From: Lineolata rhizophorae
Taxonomy: Eukaryota; Ascomycota; Dothideomycetes; Lineolatales; Lineolataceae
Length of the DNA: 64,000 nt
Assembly: GCA_010093515.1 (NCBI GenBank)
Contig: MU001678.1
Coordinates: 534,049-598,048, forward strand
Direction of reading: 5' to 3'
Shown: positions 11,512 through 23,267 of the stretch, in pieces
Layout of the letters: the number at the start of each line of letters is the position of its first letter
Position numbering within the stretch: the first letter of the stretch is position 1
Notes under the pieces: model-generated
Database searches by the model: none
The model's input: the letters and a program-made list of their open reading frames with translations, nothing else
Told to the model about the DNA's origin: nothing
Program-made: the position numbers and the translations under genes

Positions 11512-14181
11512 ATGGCGGCACCCCCACCTCTTAGCCAGGCCGTTGGCTATGGCATCATCGTTGGCTTGGGATTTCTGTTCGCGTAAGTAGAACTTGCTAC
11601 CTCCACACTAAGAATGTTGTGGTTGACACGTGGGAACTAACTCTGCAAAGATTTGGAATGATCCTCACGACTTTCGTTCTGAAGCGGTATGTGGACTTCG
11701 ATTCCTCGGTCTCTTAGGTCTTCGATCGATCGGTATTCTGTCTGCATTATTGCGCTGGCAGCTTCAACCTAGACAACGCCCCCACAATATATACACATCA
11801 CCGTGGCAGGGGTTTCTAATTCGGGCTCAAATGCTCCAATAATCTGTCCCCACACCTTTGTTTTATTTCCGTGATCTTTCCGACTTCGACCAATGATATT
11901 TACTTCTAGGTCCTATTTTCCATATTCTGTCCTCCAGTCTTGCAGAACTGTTCCACTTCCCTTCTCATATGGGCATTTGTCTCATTTATTATGCACACTT
12001 TTGGAAAGAGTCTTCTGTACAATACCGAGAACATGGACTCTATTTACAGGCATTGGAAAATTTTAAGCTAACGAGATGCAGGTACAATTATGAAGTCCAA
12101 ACCTCTGAAATGTTTACCACTGCTGGGCGAACTGTCAAGACTGGTCTAGTTGCATCTGCTGTGGTTTCATCCTGGACTTGGGCCGCTACCTTGCTTCAAT
12201 CTTCCGGCGTGGCATACTCATAGTGAGTTGGTATATCATGACAGCGCATTCTTTGCGCCGCTAACGACAACTGCAGCGGTGTCTCCGGCCCCTTTTGGTA
12301 CGCCTCGGGTGCGACTGTACAGATCATTCTATTTGCTACTCTCGCGATCGAACTCAAACGTAGAGCGCCCAATGCCCACACTTTCTTGGAGGTGATCCGC
12401 GCCCGCTACGGTGTTGTCACCCACGTCGTTTTCATCGTCTTTGGCCTAATGACAAACATTTTGGTCACCGCCATGCTCTTGACTGGCGGCTCCGCTGTCG
12501 TCACCGATCTCACTGGAGTTCCCACTGCTGCCGCCTGCTTCCTTCTACCTATTGGCGTCGTGCTTTACACCCTGTTCGGTGGTATCAAGGCCACTTTCCT
12601 GACGGACTACGCCCATACAGTCGTGATCTTGGTCATTCTGTTCACCTTCGCATTTACTGCCTATGCGACTAGCGACGTTCTGGGCAGTCCTGGCCGTGTG
12701 TACGACCTGCTCACCGAAGCAGCACGTCAGCATCCAGTCTCTGGGAATGCAGACGGTAGCTATTTGACAATGAGATCGAAGGAGGGCGCGGTATTCTTTG
12801 TTATCAACATAGTTGGGAACTTCGGCACCGTCTTCTGCGACAACGGCTACTACAACAAGGCAATTGCGGCTAGTCCAATCCACGCTCTCCCCGGCTATGT
12901 TATTGGTGGCCTCTCTTGGTTCGCCATCCCCTGGTTGTGCGCTACTACTATGGGCCTTTCTGCTCTAGCTCTTGAGAGCAATCCTGTCTTTCCGTCCTAT
13001 CCCAATAGGATGGACCCTGCTGATGTTACTGCTGGCCTAGTGCTGCCGTCTGCGGCAGTCGGACTTTTGGGAAGCGGCGGTGCGGCAGCCACTTTGCTGC
13101 TTATTTTTATGGCCGTTACTTCTGCCATGTCCGCGGAGCTGATTGCCGTCTCTTCGATCTTCACCTACGACGTGTACCAGACCTACTTCAATCCTCAAGC
13201 GAGTGGGAAAAGGCTGATCTACATGGCCCACAGTTGTGTCGTTGGGTACGCTGTCGTTCTGGCTGGCTTTAGTACGGGTCTATACTACATCGGGTATGTT
13301 GGCCTTTAACGGGTAATTGCGAAGCTTGAACTGATGATAATCTAGGATCTCCATGGGCTATCTCTACTTGCTAATGGGTGTGATAATTTCAGCCGCTGTG
13401 CTTCCTGCTGCTCTCACGCTCTTGTGGAGCAAGCAAAACTGGTGGGCTGCGACTTTCTCTCCTATCCTCGGCTTCATCTTCTCCATGACCGCCTGGCTCG
13501 TTACGGCGAAGAAAAAAGGTGGTGAGCTTAGTGTCGCCACCACTGGTGCAAAGTGAGCAATGTGAAATGTATGTGAGAAGTCACGAGAAATAATGCTGAC
13601 GTGATCTAACTAGCGACCCTATGCTTGCGGGCAACGTGACTGCACTCCTTTCTCCGATCCTCTTTATCCCTGTCTTGACGTACGCCCTTGGGCCACAAAA
13701 CTACGACTGGCAGTCCATGAAGGCGATCCGCAAGGGCGATGACCACGACTTCGCCAAGTCCGAGCATGTCGACCTTGAGATGATCCCCGGCGAGCGGCAG
13801 CACAGCGTCGCCGAAGAGCAGGCAGAGCAGGCCAAGCTCAAGAAGAACGCGACGTACGCCCGCGCCTTAACCGTCTTCTTGACCATTGCGCTCCTCGTCC
13901 TCTGGCCCATGCCCTTGTATGGCACCTCGTACATCTTCTCCAAACCTTTCTTCACGGGCTGGGTCGTCGTGGGCATCATTTGGCTCTTCTGTTCGTCTTT
14001 CTGCGTCGGCCTGTTCCCACTGTGGGAGGGACGGCATACAATGGCAAGGACAGCCAAGGCAGTATATGCGGATTTGGCCGGGAGGAAGAAGCCGAAGACG
14101 ATTCATGGTCAGGCTGAGGCCGTAGAGGAAACCACTGGACAGCCGACGCCGAGCGAGAAAGTCGTTGAAAAGAAGGAGTAG
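11512..14181 (+). CDS. DUR3: Urea active transporter, DUR3 type (SSS family)
   Basis: Six exons, 11512-11582, 11651-11686, 12082-12222, 12277-13293, 13346-13552 and 13614-14181, join in frame to 679 residues. DUR3 proteins are plasma-membrane sodium:solute-superfamily permeases that import urea and often polyamines. Family signatures: [71 protein letters not shown] and [18 protein letters not shown]. The start gives a short extracellular N-terminus and an immediate first membrane helix. The second intron (11687-12081) is 395 nt, far longer than the others (about 50-70 nt); the flanking codons read K-R-Y-N without loss against the family, so no exon seems to be missing inside it. A cytosolic loop of about 45 charged residues precedes the last helices, and the tail is hydrophilic. 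GATA motifs upstream suggest nitrogen control. Confidence 0.95.
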
Positions 14182-14320
14182 GATAGGGCAAATAATTTAG
14201 CAGACTGCATAGGGATTAACTCAGTAGCTTGAACATTTGTCGTAATTGAGGCTTTAGTAGAGCAGTCGTCTTACTCGACCCTCCTTAAACATCGCGCTCT
14301 TGCTAGATATCACAGCATAA

Positions 14321-14765
14321 CTAGATGCGGCTTGCGATTACACGGATCCATTGTGTGAAAATGTCCAGGTTTCTTGAAAGCTGTGCAAGCCAACCAGTCC
14401 CGGGGCTGCTCTTCTGCGCTCTAGTAGCGATGTTCTCCAACATGGCGAATTCTTGTTCTAGCAAAGTCGAGAGCGTTCGGATGTCTGGCAGGGTATGCGC
14501 ATTTTCGGTAGCGGGCATCATTTCTCGAACTTGTCGACGAATACGTGTACTTGAGTTATGACTGTCGTCGTGGCTTTGAGCTCGCCAAATGGAAGAATAA
14601 CGGTCTCCGAGGCATCCTGCCATTGTTCGTAACGCTCGTAAAGTTGTTTCCCATTTCGGAAGGCCGTGTTAGCTAGGCTAATAGTTGCGAAGATATTCGC
14701 GGAGACAGAAAGTGTAGCAAAGCCTGCTATTGTCGGTTTTGCGGGCTTAGAACATCGTGATGGGT
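14321..14765 (-). pseudogene. Possible STAND-type N-terminal domain, relic or incompletely modelled gene
   Basis: Two adjoining minus-strand segments look like one small fungal protein split between frames. The upstream one (about 14555-14765) reads AGFATLSVSANIFATISLAN followed by FRNGKQLYERYEQWQDASET, resembling the helical N-terminal domains of fungal STAND/NACHT proteins. It ends at a TGA. The downstream one, in another frame, reads LSTLLEQEFAMLENIATRAQ and ends TQWIRVIASRI-stop at 14321. I found no in-frame ATG for the first segment and no splice pair that joins the two in phase. It is either a decayed gene or has an exon I could not place. A G-run lies directly upstream. Confidence 0.25.
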
Positions 14766-14805
14766 TTGAGGCTGCGGTCTACCGAGTATAAGGAATTTGT
14801 GGTTT

Positions 14806-14834
14806 GGGGGGCCGGGGGAGGGGGGGGGGGAAGG
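14806..14834 (+). repeat. G-rich tract
   Basis: Runs of six, five and ten or more G separated by CC and A, in about 25 bases. Such clustered G runs can fold as a G-quadruplex and are prone to sequencing length error. No gene overlaps it. Confidence 0.7.
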
Positions 14835-15228
14835 TGGCGCGCTGGTCAGAGAGGCGCAGCAAGGCGGAATGTGATCCGGTGAGGGTGGTTGTAGCAAGAT
14901 GAACCAATCACTAGGCACTTCTGTAGCCACCATGCAGGAATGCAACTGGTCTGAACGTTGAGGGTGAAACCAAGACTTGACAGACCATCGACGTGACTAC
15001 TATTGTCAAACTCAAGGATTGTTCAAATACGCCTAGTAGCTATACTTGTTAACCTGAGCATTGCAGCCGTAGGAAGTCTTTTAATTGTAATTTAAAGCAT
15101 GATCGTTAAGTATTACCCATGACTTTGTAAGCCCACGTTCTTCCGCAGCCGTCCAAGCCCAATGCAGCGTGCATCGAATCACGGTCTAGCTTTCCCAATG
15201 TCTGAACTCCTCATGACGCCAATGCTAT

Positions 15229-15751
15229 TTAGTGCGCCACTGACGGTCCGCTGGTGATGTTACGGTCACCAAGACGCTCGGCAGACTAGTTCTACTCGTT
15301 AGTCGTGGGTGCAGGATAGTTGCAGGGGATAGAAGGCTTACCTCCTTCTCCTGCACGTCGCCATTCTCTAGTATCTTCATGACCACATCCTCCTCCTTGT
15401 GAGTGCCAAACTCGCTATCGAGAATGCCGTTGGATGCTCCATCAAGGATGCCCTGAACGCCTTGCCTAGAAGTTGAAGATAGGTTAGCATACCTATTCAC
15501 CTTGGGTTAGGTCCCACGCCAGTACACGTCGAGCTTAACACGTGACATTGTCCGACCAGGAGAAGCAGGATAGAGGGGGGCTCGTACTTGTGCGTGCAGA
15601 AGATCTTCCATCCACTCACGACCTGGGCCAGGGGGATTGAGCGGTCTTTCCGCCAGTCCTGCACAGCCTTGGCATCGTCAACAAAGATGACGAAGTCTTC
15701 TTCCTTGCCCTTGAAGTGGACCTTAGTCTGGGGAGCGTTTCCGCGAGGCAT
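15229..15751 (-). CDS. RTC3: SBDS-like N-terminal domain protein RTC3
   Basis: Three exons, 15588-15751, 15342-15465 and 15229-15285, join in frame to a protein of about 114 residues. It is a stand-alone version of the Shwachman-Bodian-Diamond (SBDS) N-terminal domain, as in yeast Rtc3 (restriction of telomere capping 3), which has been linked to RNA metabolism. Signatures: start MPRGNAPQTKVHFKGKEEDF, central SIPLAQVVSGWKIFCTHK, then QGVQGILDGASNGILDSEFG and KEEDVVMKILENGDVQEKE. The last exon encodes only 18 residues ending SGPSVAH, the short tail seen in homologues, which supports the 56-nt second intron (CTAAC branch, TAG acceptor). Size and domain match the family. Confidence 0.9.
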
Positions 15752-16482
15752 GTTGATGACAACTGTTAGGAATTATCTGAAAGAAGGGTCGTGTATGTTT
15801 CCGTAAGGGTATCGGAAGAAGGTGAGAGAAAGAGAGCTGCTTTGAAGATGGAGTAGCTTGCCACAACAGTTGATCGTTGGTTGTGTGTAGAAAGCAGAAG
15901 AGGTTGCGTGACCGGTGGCTTTTGAAGCTCACGAAAGTGGCCAGGCAGCATGCCGCAGGCCGATGACGTAGGCGGGGCGTCCGAAACAGATCGAAGCTTG
16001 GCACTACGGTACACAGCTCCACTCATCGTCGCATTACATCAGCGTAATAAGTGGTGCTCACTAGCTAGACGATGTGCAAGCAAAGGAATACCTATGAAAG
16101 ACTAGCGAATTATAATATTTAAATTGATACGATGCCGCACTAGAAGGCTTTTTCTCAGTCGAACGCGTCACCGCTATCAACGTCCCTCCCGCACGTCTGA
16201 CGCAATCACCCGCTGGCTCTGACACGGTCGGCCCTAGACGGGTACCTTGCATACCAGCGTCAACCCGTCTGTGTCAAAAGAGGGGCATCGCATGCCGATC
16301 TCCCTTCCCATTCTCCCGTGCTCTGCCCTGGCCGCATATGGATGTCTAACGAAAGCAACTAAAAAAAAAGGATCCAATCCGACAGAATATCCGAACTGTC
16401 GGTCCCATATAAAAAAAAAAGCATTGAACGAAAAACGCGTAGAGTCTTGCTTCTAATCCAAGAATGTCCCACAAGTGCTGTC
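15752..16482. other. Intergenic, two minus-strand genes
   Basis: Contains the RTC3 upstream region and the RhoGEF 3' flank. Short A-homopolymers occur at about 16360 and 16410. No coding signal. Confidence 0.5.
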
Positions 16483-19400
16483 TCAAGCAAAGAGTTTGAA
16501 CAGTTTGCGCCCTCTGTGCTGCCGTTTCTGTCCAGTCGTCGCTGGAGAGCCGCCACGCGCCGGTGTTGGCTGCCTGCCAATCTTTGGCATTGACTTGACC
16601 GACTCCGGTTTGCCTTCTTTAGCAAATGCAGCACCTGATTCCACCACTGGCGCAGGCCTCTGTGTAGGCGTTGGAGACCTGAACAACTCTAGCGCCTGTG
16701 CGGAATCAATTCGTTGCAGAATGGCTCCGTTGAACGATAGGGCGCGTGCCGACTCTCGCATCCGTTCTATACTGCTGCTCTCCCCCAGAGCTCCTCTGAA
16801 TCGCGAGGCTCGGCGCGGCGGCCGTTCGAGGCCAATCCCCGCAGGTAAAAATCGAGCTGGGGAGTTGTGGAAGTCGACAGGAGGAGGGCGAGACGACGAA
16901 CCGCGACTCGAGGTGTTACCCCATGAACCCTTTCGATGTTCTTGTTGCCCAATTGGCTGAAAAGGGGTCTTTCTGGAGCCAATTACGGGTGGCGGCATTA
17001 ATGGAGGCGGCGGTGGGGGGAGTGAGTGTTGATTTGATGATTTGGGACCACTAGCTTGGCGCTGGCATTGATTCGGCTCGCGTGTCGACTTAGAGGAGTT
17101 CTCCCCGCCGTTGCTATAACTATTGGAGCGCTTGGAAAAGTTGCTCGCCAAACTTGCCATGCTAAGTTTGCGCATAACTGAGTTGGCTGAGGCCCGGATT
17201 GGGTTTTCCGGTCGGCGTTGGCCCATGCCAGGGAACGGCAAGATATCTCGTGTCCAGACGTCTGCGAGAGCGTTCTCTAGCCTAACACGTTCCCCACGTC
17301 TCGGAGCAAGAGTCGGTATAGTGTTTGTTGTCATATGAGAGTGCGACCGACCGACTGGAGCGCCTTGTTGTCCGTCAGGCTGCTTCTGAGCCTGGGTGTT
17401 CTTGATTATGACCTGGTGTATGGTGGCCTTTGCCCCAAGCGTTGCTGCACGGTGGATTGAATTTCGGCGATTGACGCTCACGTCAGAGCCAAGCGTCGTG
17501 CCTGCTGGTTTGATACCCATCGAAATGGAGCTAAACATGTTAGCTACATTTGGCTCGCCTTGGCTTCCATCATGAGACTCTGCGTCGATTCGTGCCTGCA
17601 AGTGACCTCTCCACTGCTGCTCCTCGATCGCAGAGCATGCGCTCATGATCATCTCATACAGTTGACATTCATGGGCGAACGCGAGCTTCCAGGTGTAAAG
17701 GGCCGTGTGGCATTGGAGTCCTGCCGAGCAACAATCAGTCCCATGCTAGACATACAAAGAACGTCTCTGAAACGCCCACCTTTGCCATTGTCTGCTTCCT
17801 GGATACGGCAAGTGAGAAGTGGGATAGTAGCAACAACGTTGCAGGCAGCTGATCCTTTGTTCATGACGGCTAGCAGCATGCATGACCGAAACAAAACGCA
17901 CACCATATACTGGCCTTCAATGCCTCCTCTACCCTGGAAGGCAACATGCAGGACGCCGCAGAGAATCGCATGTCCCAAAAGGCGCAAAAGAACTGTGCCC
18001 GGGGCAAGGCAATCCCGATCTTCGAAGACTAGCCGATCTTGAAGACGCCAGGTCGATTCAATCAGTGTCCTTGTGCGCGGGTCTTCAACAGCGTTATTGA
18101 TTTCGCTCGCCGTAACTTGGAGCCTGCTGAGGGCCTTGTCTACTTCACCGTAGGCCTCCGGGTCATCGCAAACAGGTGTTTGTTTCCGAAGGTCGGCGAA
18201 AAGCAAGGGGTACTTCAGCACACGCTGAATAGGCTTGGCCAACAGGTCCTGAAATGTCATCGATTTCTTCCCGCCGAAGGCGCGTCTGTTTGCAGCAATT
18301 ATGGAGCCTGAAAGGGCTTCGATACCTCGCTCGTATCTCTCCCATTCCGGAACACGAGTCTTGGTGGACTCTCTATCAAAATTCATCGCATTATAATGCG
18401 CGTGGTAAGTTTCGTAAGCAAAGAAGCGGAGCGCAAATTTATTGAACACCTTGGCGACCTCGGCGACTGTATGGGTATCAGCAGTAAGATAGACACAATG
18501 CCAGTCGGAATGCTGGTTGTAGTCTAGTGAATGACGAACTCGCCGGTTTTTCCGCTGCGAGGATCGCCGCGCAGGTATATCTGCACTGTGCCACCGCGTA
18601 TGCCTGCTCTTATGCTTCCTCGCCCAAGTTCCAGGGCCTTTGTTGCTGTCGCCATGCGAAGGTTCTGCATTCGGTACTACTTTGTGCAACTCCCCGAGAA
18701 GGTCCTCGTGCAGTTCCAGGATTTCCGCAACATTACGGCGAATTGAGATTCGGGACTGGGTATTGGCCATTTGAGACGACGCTAGTAAAGTGAAGTAGAC
18801 CTGCAAGTACTTGTGAGACGTCGATCAAGTGAAGCTGTAGATCATTCGGAGCGCAAACATTAATCAGAGCCTTCATGTCGTCAATATAGTTCTCTTCTGT
18901 TTCAATCAACTCCTCCAAAATTTTGCGCCGTTGAACAGATCTCAGCCACGCTTGTTCGTCCATAATGGGGCCAAAGTCGCCAGTCATACTGTCCGAAGAC
19001 GGCCTGTGGCCTGAGATGCCACTGCTTCTCGTTTCACCTCTTCGCCTACCTCTCACAGGCGTCCGCGCAGAAAAGGGTGCTATGCTTGTGCTGGCCAACG
19101 TGATCGATGCGGACTTGACGGCTGTGATAAATCCGACGGAAGACCCCTGGGATTCGGACTTCCGATGACCTGATTCAATCGGCGAAGAAATTGCTTGCCC
19201 AAAGCGGGTAGTGGGAGTTTCCAAGCCCCAGTTATCACCATGCATGTGGACAGCATCATTTTTCTGAAGGTTTCGTCGACGAAGGGCACTCATCCATCTC
19301 TTGAAAGGCGATGGATCGTAGTGCATACCCGGCGAAGTCGGTACCTGCCTAAAACAATTGAGGTTTTCGGAATCGTCCTCAGAATTCTCGCTCTCCGCTA

Positions 19401-19917
19401 TAGGCCCGAAAGGGGGTCCAAAGGGTGTATCGTTCCTCTGTCTTGGGTTGTATAGCGTGCCGTCTTCCTCGCCAAAATCCTCAGTAGAAAACTTGTGGTC
19501 GGTATTGGCATCACGAAGCGGTTCGCAGACAGGGCCCTGAATAGATGGGGTTGCAGTGTTGTAGCGAGGTGGTGGCGAAATGTCAGTTCCCCAGCTTGGC
19601 TTTCGCGGACTATGGCCAAAATGTCTCTGGGATTTTTGTACATTGGCAAGGCTGTCAACAAGACTTCGAAGTGATTGAGGTGTCAAGGTCGGCGGAGTAT
19701 TCTCATTGTGTCTCGTTTTTGTCGACACCGGTAAGGACAGGAGTGAGCCGCTTGGCGAAACAGGAGATCTGGCCGACGCATTCGCCGAGATCGGCTGAAG
19801 AACCGTATTGCAGGACGAACCATCATCTACAGGAGGCGAGGTCGGTGTCAGGTACGGCGTATCGCTGAAACTCCGTTTCAACGGGCTTTGCGGTGTCAAG
19901 GACAGCACGTAAGCCAT
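16483..19917 (-). CDS. Rho guanine nucleotide exchange factor (DH domain, PH-like)
   Basis: Three exons, 18859-19917, 17780-18800 and 16483-17720, join in frame to 1105 residues. RhoGEFs of the Dbl family activate Rho/Cdc42 GTPases. Residues 1-325 are Ser/Pro-rich and probably disordered. The DH domain begins at about residue 330 with RRKILEELIETEENYIDDMK and continues across the first intron (LIN joined to VYFTLLASS). It contains ISIRRNVAEILELHEDLLGE, the basic KPIQRVLKYPLLFADLRKQT core of the third conserved region, and SEINNAVEDPRTR. A PH-like segment follows (about residues 595-720), ending AFAHECQLYEMIMSACSAIE. The C-terminal 370 residues are low-complexity, with an LPPPPPPLMPPP proline run and a basic end (RGRKLFKLFA). 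The first intron uses a GTTTGC donor. The specific GTPase target cannot be told. Confidence 0.9.
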
Positions 19918-20817
19918 GGCACGTAGCAGTCCCGAGGTAGACGCAGGACAACGAGGGAGGGAAACACAGCGGGATAAAATGGCATCAAAACTGGTGGGGA
20001 GGTTAATGACGAATTGATGGCAATGTGAAGCGTTAAGTCCACGCCAAATTTGAGAAGGGGCGCCGTTGGAACCGGTACAGAGGAAATGAACGGTTGAGCA
20101 TCTTGTCCTGGCAACATGCTTCGAAATCTTCCAGCGGTAAGAGCTTGGGAGGTCGGACGAAAGAACGGGAATTGTCCTTACCAGTCATCTCTATACTATG
20201 TAGCGAGTCCGTCGTCTTCGTGTTGTCGTGCTTGCCGTCACGCTGTACGACAGGATCAAATCGAGCCTACGTATTGCCTAGTTGGGGAAGAAGGATAGGG
20301 CTAAATTCTCACCAGGTACTAGGTACCTAGGCAGGTATGCGCAGCGGAAAGTTACTACCAAGAGACCCATTGGGTCGGGACGACGGGGAGGCACATTGCC
20401 CTTTCTATTTCGGCGGGAACAACGGCATCTTCTTGCCGGTGACTTGTAGGTCGTAGTGTCGACGCTGACACTATCATTCGATCTGGATTTTGCCGAAATG
20501 CAGGTCTTCTCAATGCCTCGATGGAATGTCCGGACAGTCACTTTTGTCGGTAACATTGACATCTAAGCAGCCCAAGGAGCTACTTCCGAAGTTGTATTTA
20601 GGAAACGTTCAAGTGTGCGGTGGGTACCCAAAAACGTAAATTTTGGCCTTGTGAGTGTCACGTGAGTTGGCGGATCTCGGAAGTTTCTCCGCGCTGCCCG
20701 ATGGCATCCTCGGTCCCGCCAACTGAAGGTAGCTTTCGTCGCAGCTTAGTTGCTGTGCCGCGAACGCCTCTCAAATCCCGCTTTTCTCTGCCGTCTCTAG
20801 AGTTTTGTTAAACGCAA
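19918..20817. other. Divergent promoter region, RhoGEF / Nas2
   Basis: 900 bp between two divergent start codons. It contains a perfect 12-bp palindrome CTAGGTACCTAG at 20319-20330. No coding signal. Confidence 0.5.
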
Positions 20818-21700
20818 ATGGGCCTCCTAATGGACGACCTTCACACTCCATCTGTGCCCACAGGGGCAGCTGCAAGCGCCCCAAACGGCGTTCCCAAGGA
20901 GGAGCTACCTCTCGTGGAGCTCATAGCTGAAAGGGATCGCGTGCAGAGCGAGCTATTAGCGTTGGGCACAGTGCTGGAATCCGTACGCCCCATCAAACGA
21001 AGACCTCGATCATTGCAGCTAACCTCTTGCTTGCTTTAAAAGCACGGTGTTAACATGAGGACGTCCTTGACAACATTCGACGGTTTCCCGCGCGACGATA
21101 TTGATGTAGCTCAGAGTATGCGCGACAGACGACCCTTTTGAAGGCAAGGGCTGACATACCGGCACAGTTCGAACGACGCGAGCGCGCATGATCCACCTGC
21201 AAAATGATTACAAGAACCTCATGGGCAAGATCGAGATCGGGCTACACGCTCATCACGCCGGACTTGCTGCCCAAAGCTCACCGGCACCACCTGCATCGCG
21301 ACCAGCAACGCAGCCTACCGCAGGCCAGGCCACCGAGCAAGGCCCCGTGCCGGATACGCCTTTCGCCAAAGTTAACACCGTTGAGGGAGGGAGCCCGGCG
21401 GATACGGCTGGCTTGAAGCCGGGAGACATGGTTTTGCGATTCGGCAACGCGACTTGGTTGAATCACGAGAAGCTCGGCAAGGTCGCCGAGACCGTATCAC
21501 AAAACGAAGGCGTACGTGAAAGTCGGACCAACTTCATGCCAAAAAGGAGACGCTGATTATAAATTCAGAGGCAAATCCGAGTTGTCGTAGAAAGGCAGCA
21601 AGGGTCGGGCGGTGGGTCGACGCAGATGGAACTGCAGTTAACACCCCGAAGAGGCTGGGGCGGACGTGGTTTGCTTGGCTGTCATCTTCTACCGTTGTAA
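20818..21700 (+). CDS. NAS2: 26S proteasome assembly chaperone Nas2 (PSMD9/p27), PDZ domain
   Basis: Four exons, 20818-20982, 21043-21115, 21168-21511 and 21569-21700, join in frame to 237 residues. Nas2 is a chaperone of the 19S regulatory particle base that binds the Rpt5 ATPase tail during proteasome assembly. The N-terminal half is a helical hairpin: LPLVELIAERDRVQSELLAL, then HGVNMRTSLTTFDGFPRDDI, then TRARMIHLQNDYKNLMGKIE, as in the family. An Ala/Pro linker is followed by a PDZ domain with FAKVNTVEGGSPADTAGLKP and GDMVLRFGNATW. The protein ends RRGWGGRGLLGCHLLPL, the conserved C-terminal motif. Donors are GTACGC, GTATGC and GTACGT; the domain order and tail confirm the exon choice. Confidence 0.93.
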
Positions 21701-22292
21701 GGTTGCATGTTTGGCGGCGCTTTGGGTTCTTTCGTGGCAGGCTAGGAATGGGCTAGCACCTTGGGGCGAATTCAATAGCATGATATCCCGGCGTATCAGT
21801 GGCAACCTTGCAGTAGAATGGAACGGAAGATAATTTCATGGAATATGGGAGCAAGGTATTTGACTGCAAGTAGCGCTTTCCGGAATTGACAAACGGCGTC
21901 CGATAGCGAAGGTTTTCGTTGTAGGTATGCACGCAGCAGCCTGCATAGCTCCCGCCATGCTTCCTAGGCAGACACCGACCGTGGCGGCCTGGTGGGGTTA
22001 CCTGGGAAGGCTCGGATAAATTGCGCCCGCCGCTTCCGGCGTCCCTTCAGAAGTTGACCGCCGCCCAGCCGTCAACACCTCACCACAACAAAATCACTTC
22101 ATTTGCCCTACCACAACCTTTGCCCCCTCTTTCGACGGTGCAAGCAGGCCGCTTCATCGCTGAAGGTATTGCCGCAACCTCCCCTCGTTCCTATTTCTCG
22201 CGGAGCCTAACTGTGTGCTGACTAGTCTGGTGTTAACTCAAGCATCCCTCACCACACCTTCGGAATCGCCACATAACTCATCACCGTACGCC
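21701..22292. other. Intergenic, Nas2 / Ran
   Basis: Nas2 3' flank and Ran promoter. The last 250 bp are pyrimidine-rich, as is common ahead of highly expressed fungal genes. No coding signal. Confidence 0.5.

Positions 22293-23267
<975 letters not shown>

Noticed and set aside
18801-18858. GTACTTGCAG as a 10-nt intron in the RhoGEF gene
   Set aside because: Far too short. The in-phase 58-nt intron with a GTTTGC donor restores the conserved DH helix (LIN joined to VYFTLLASS).
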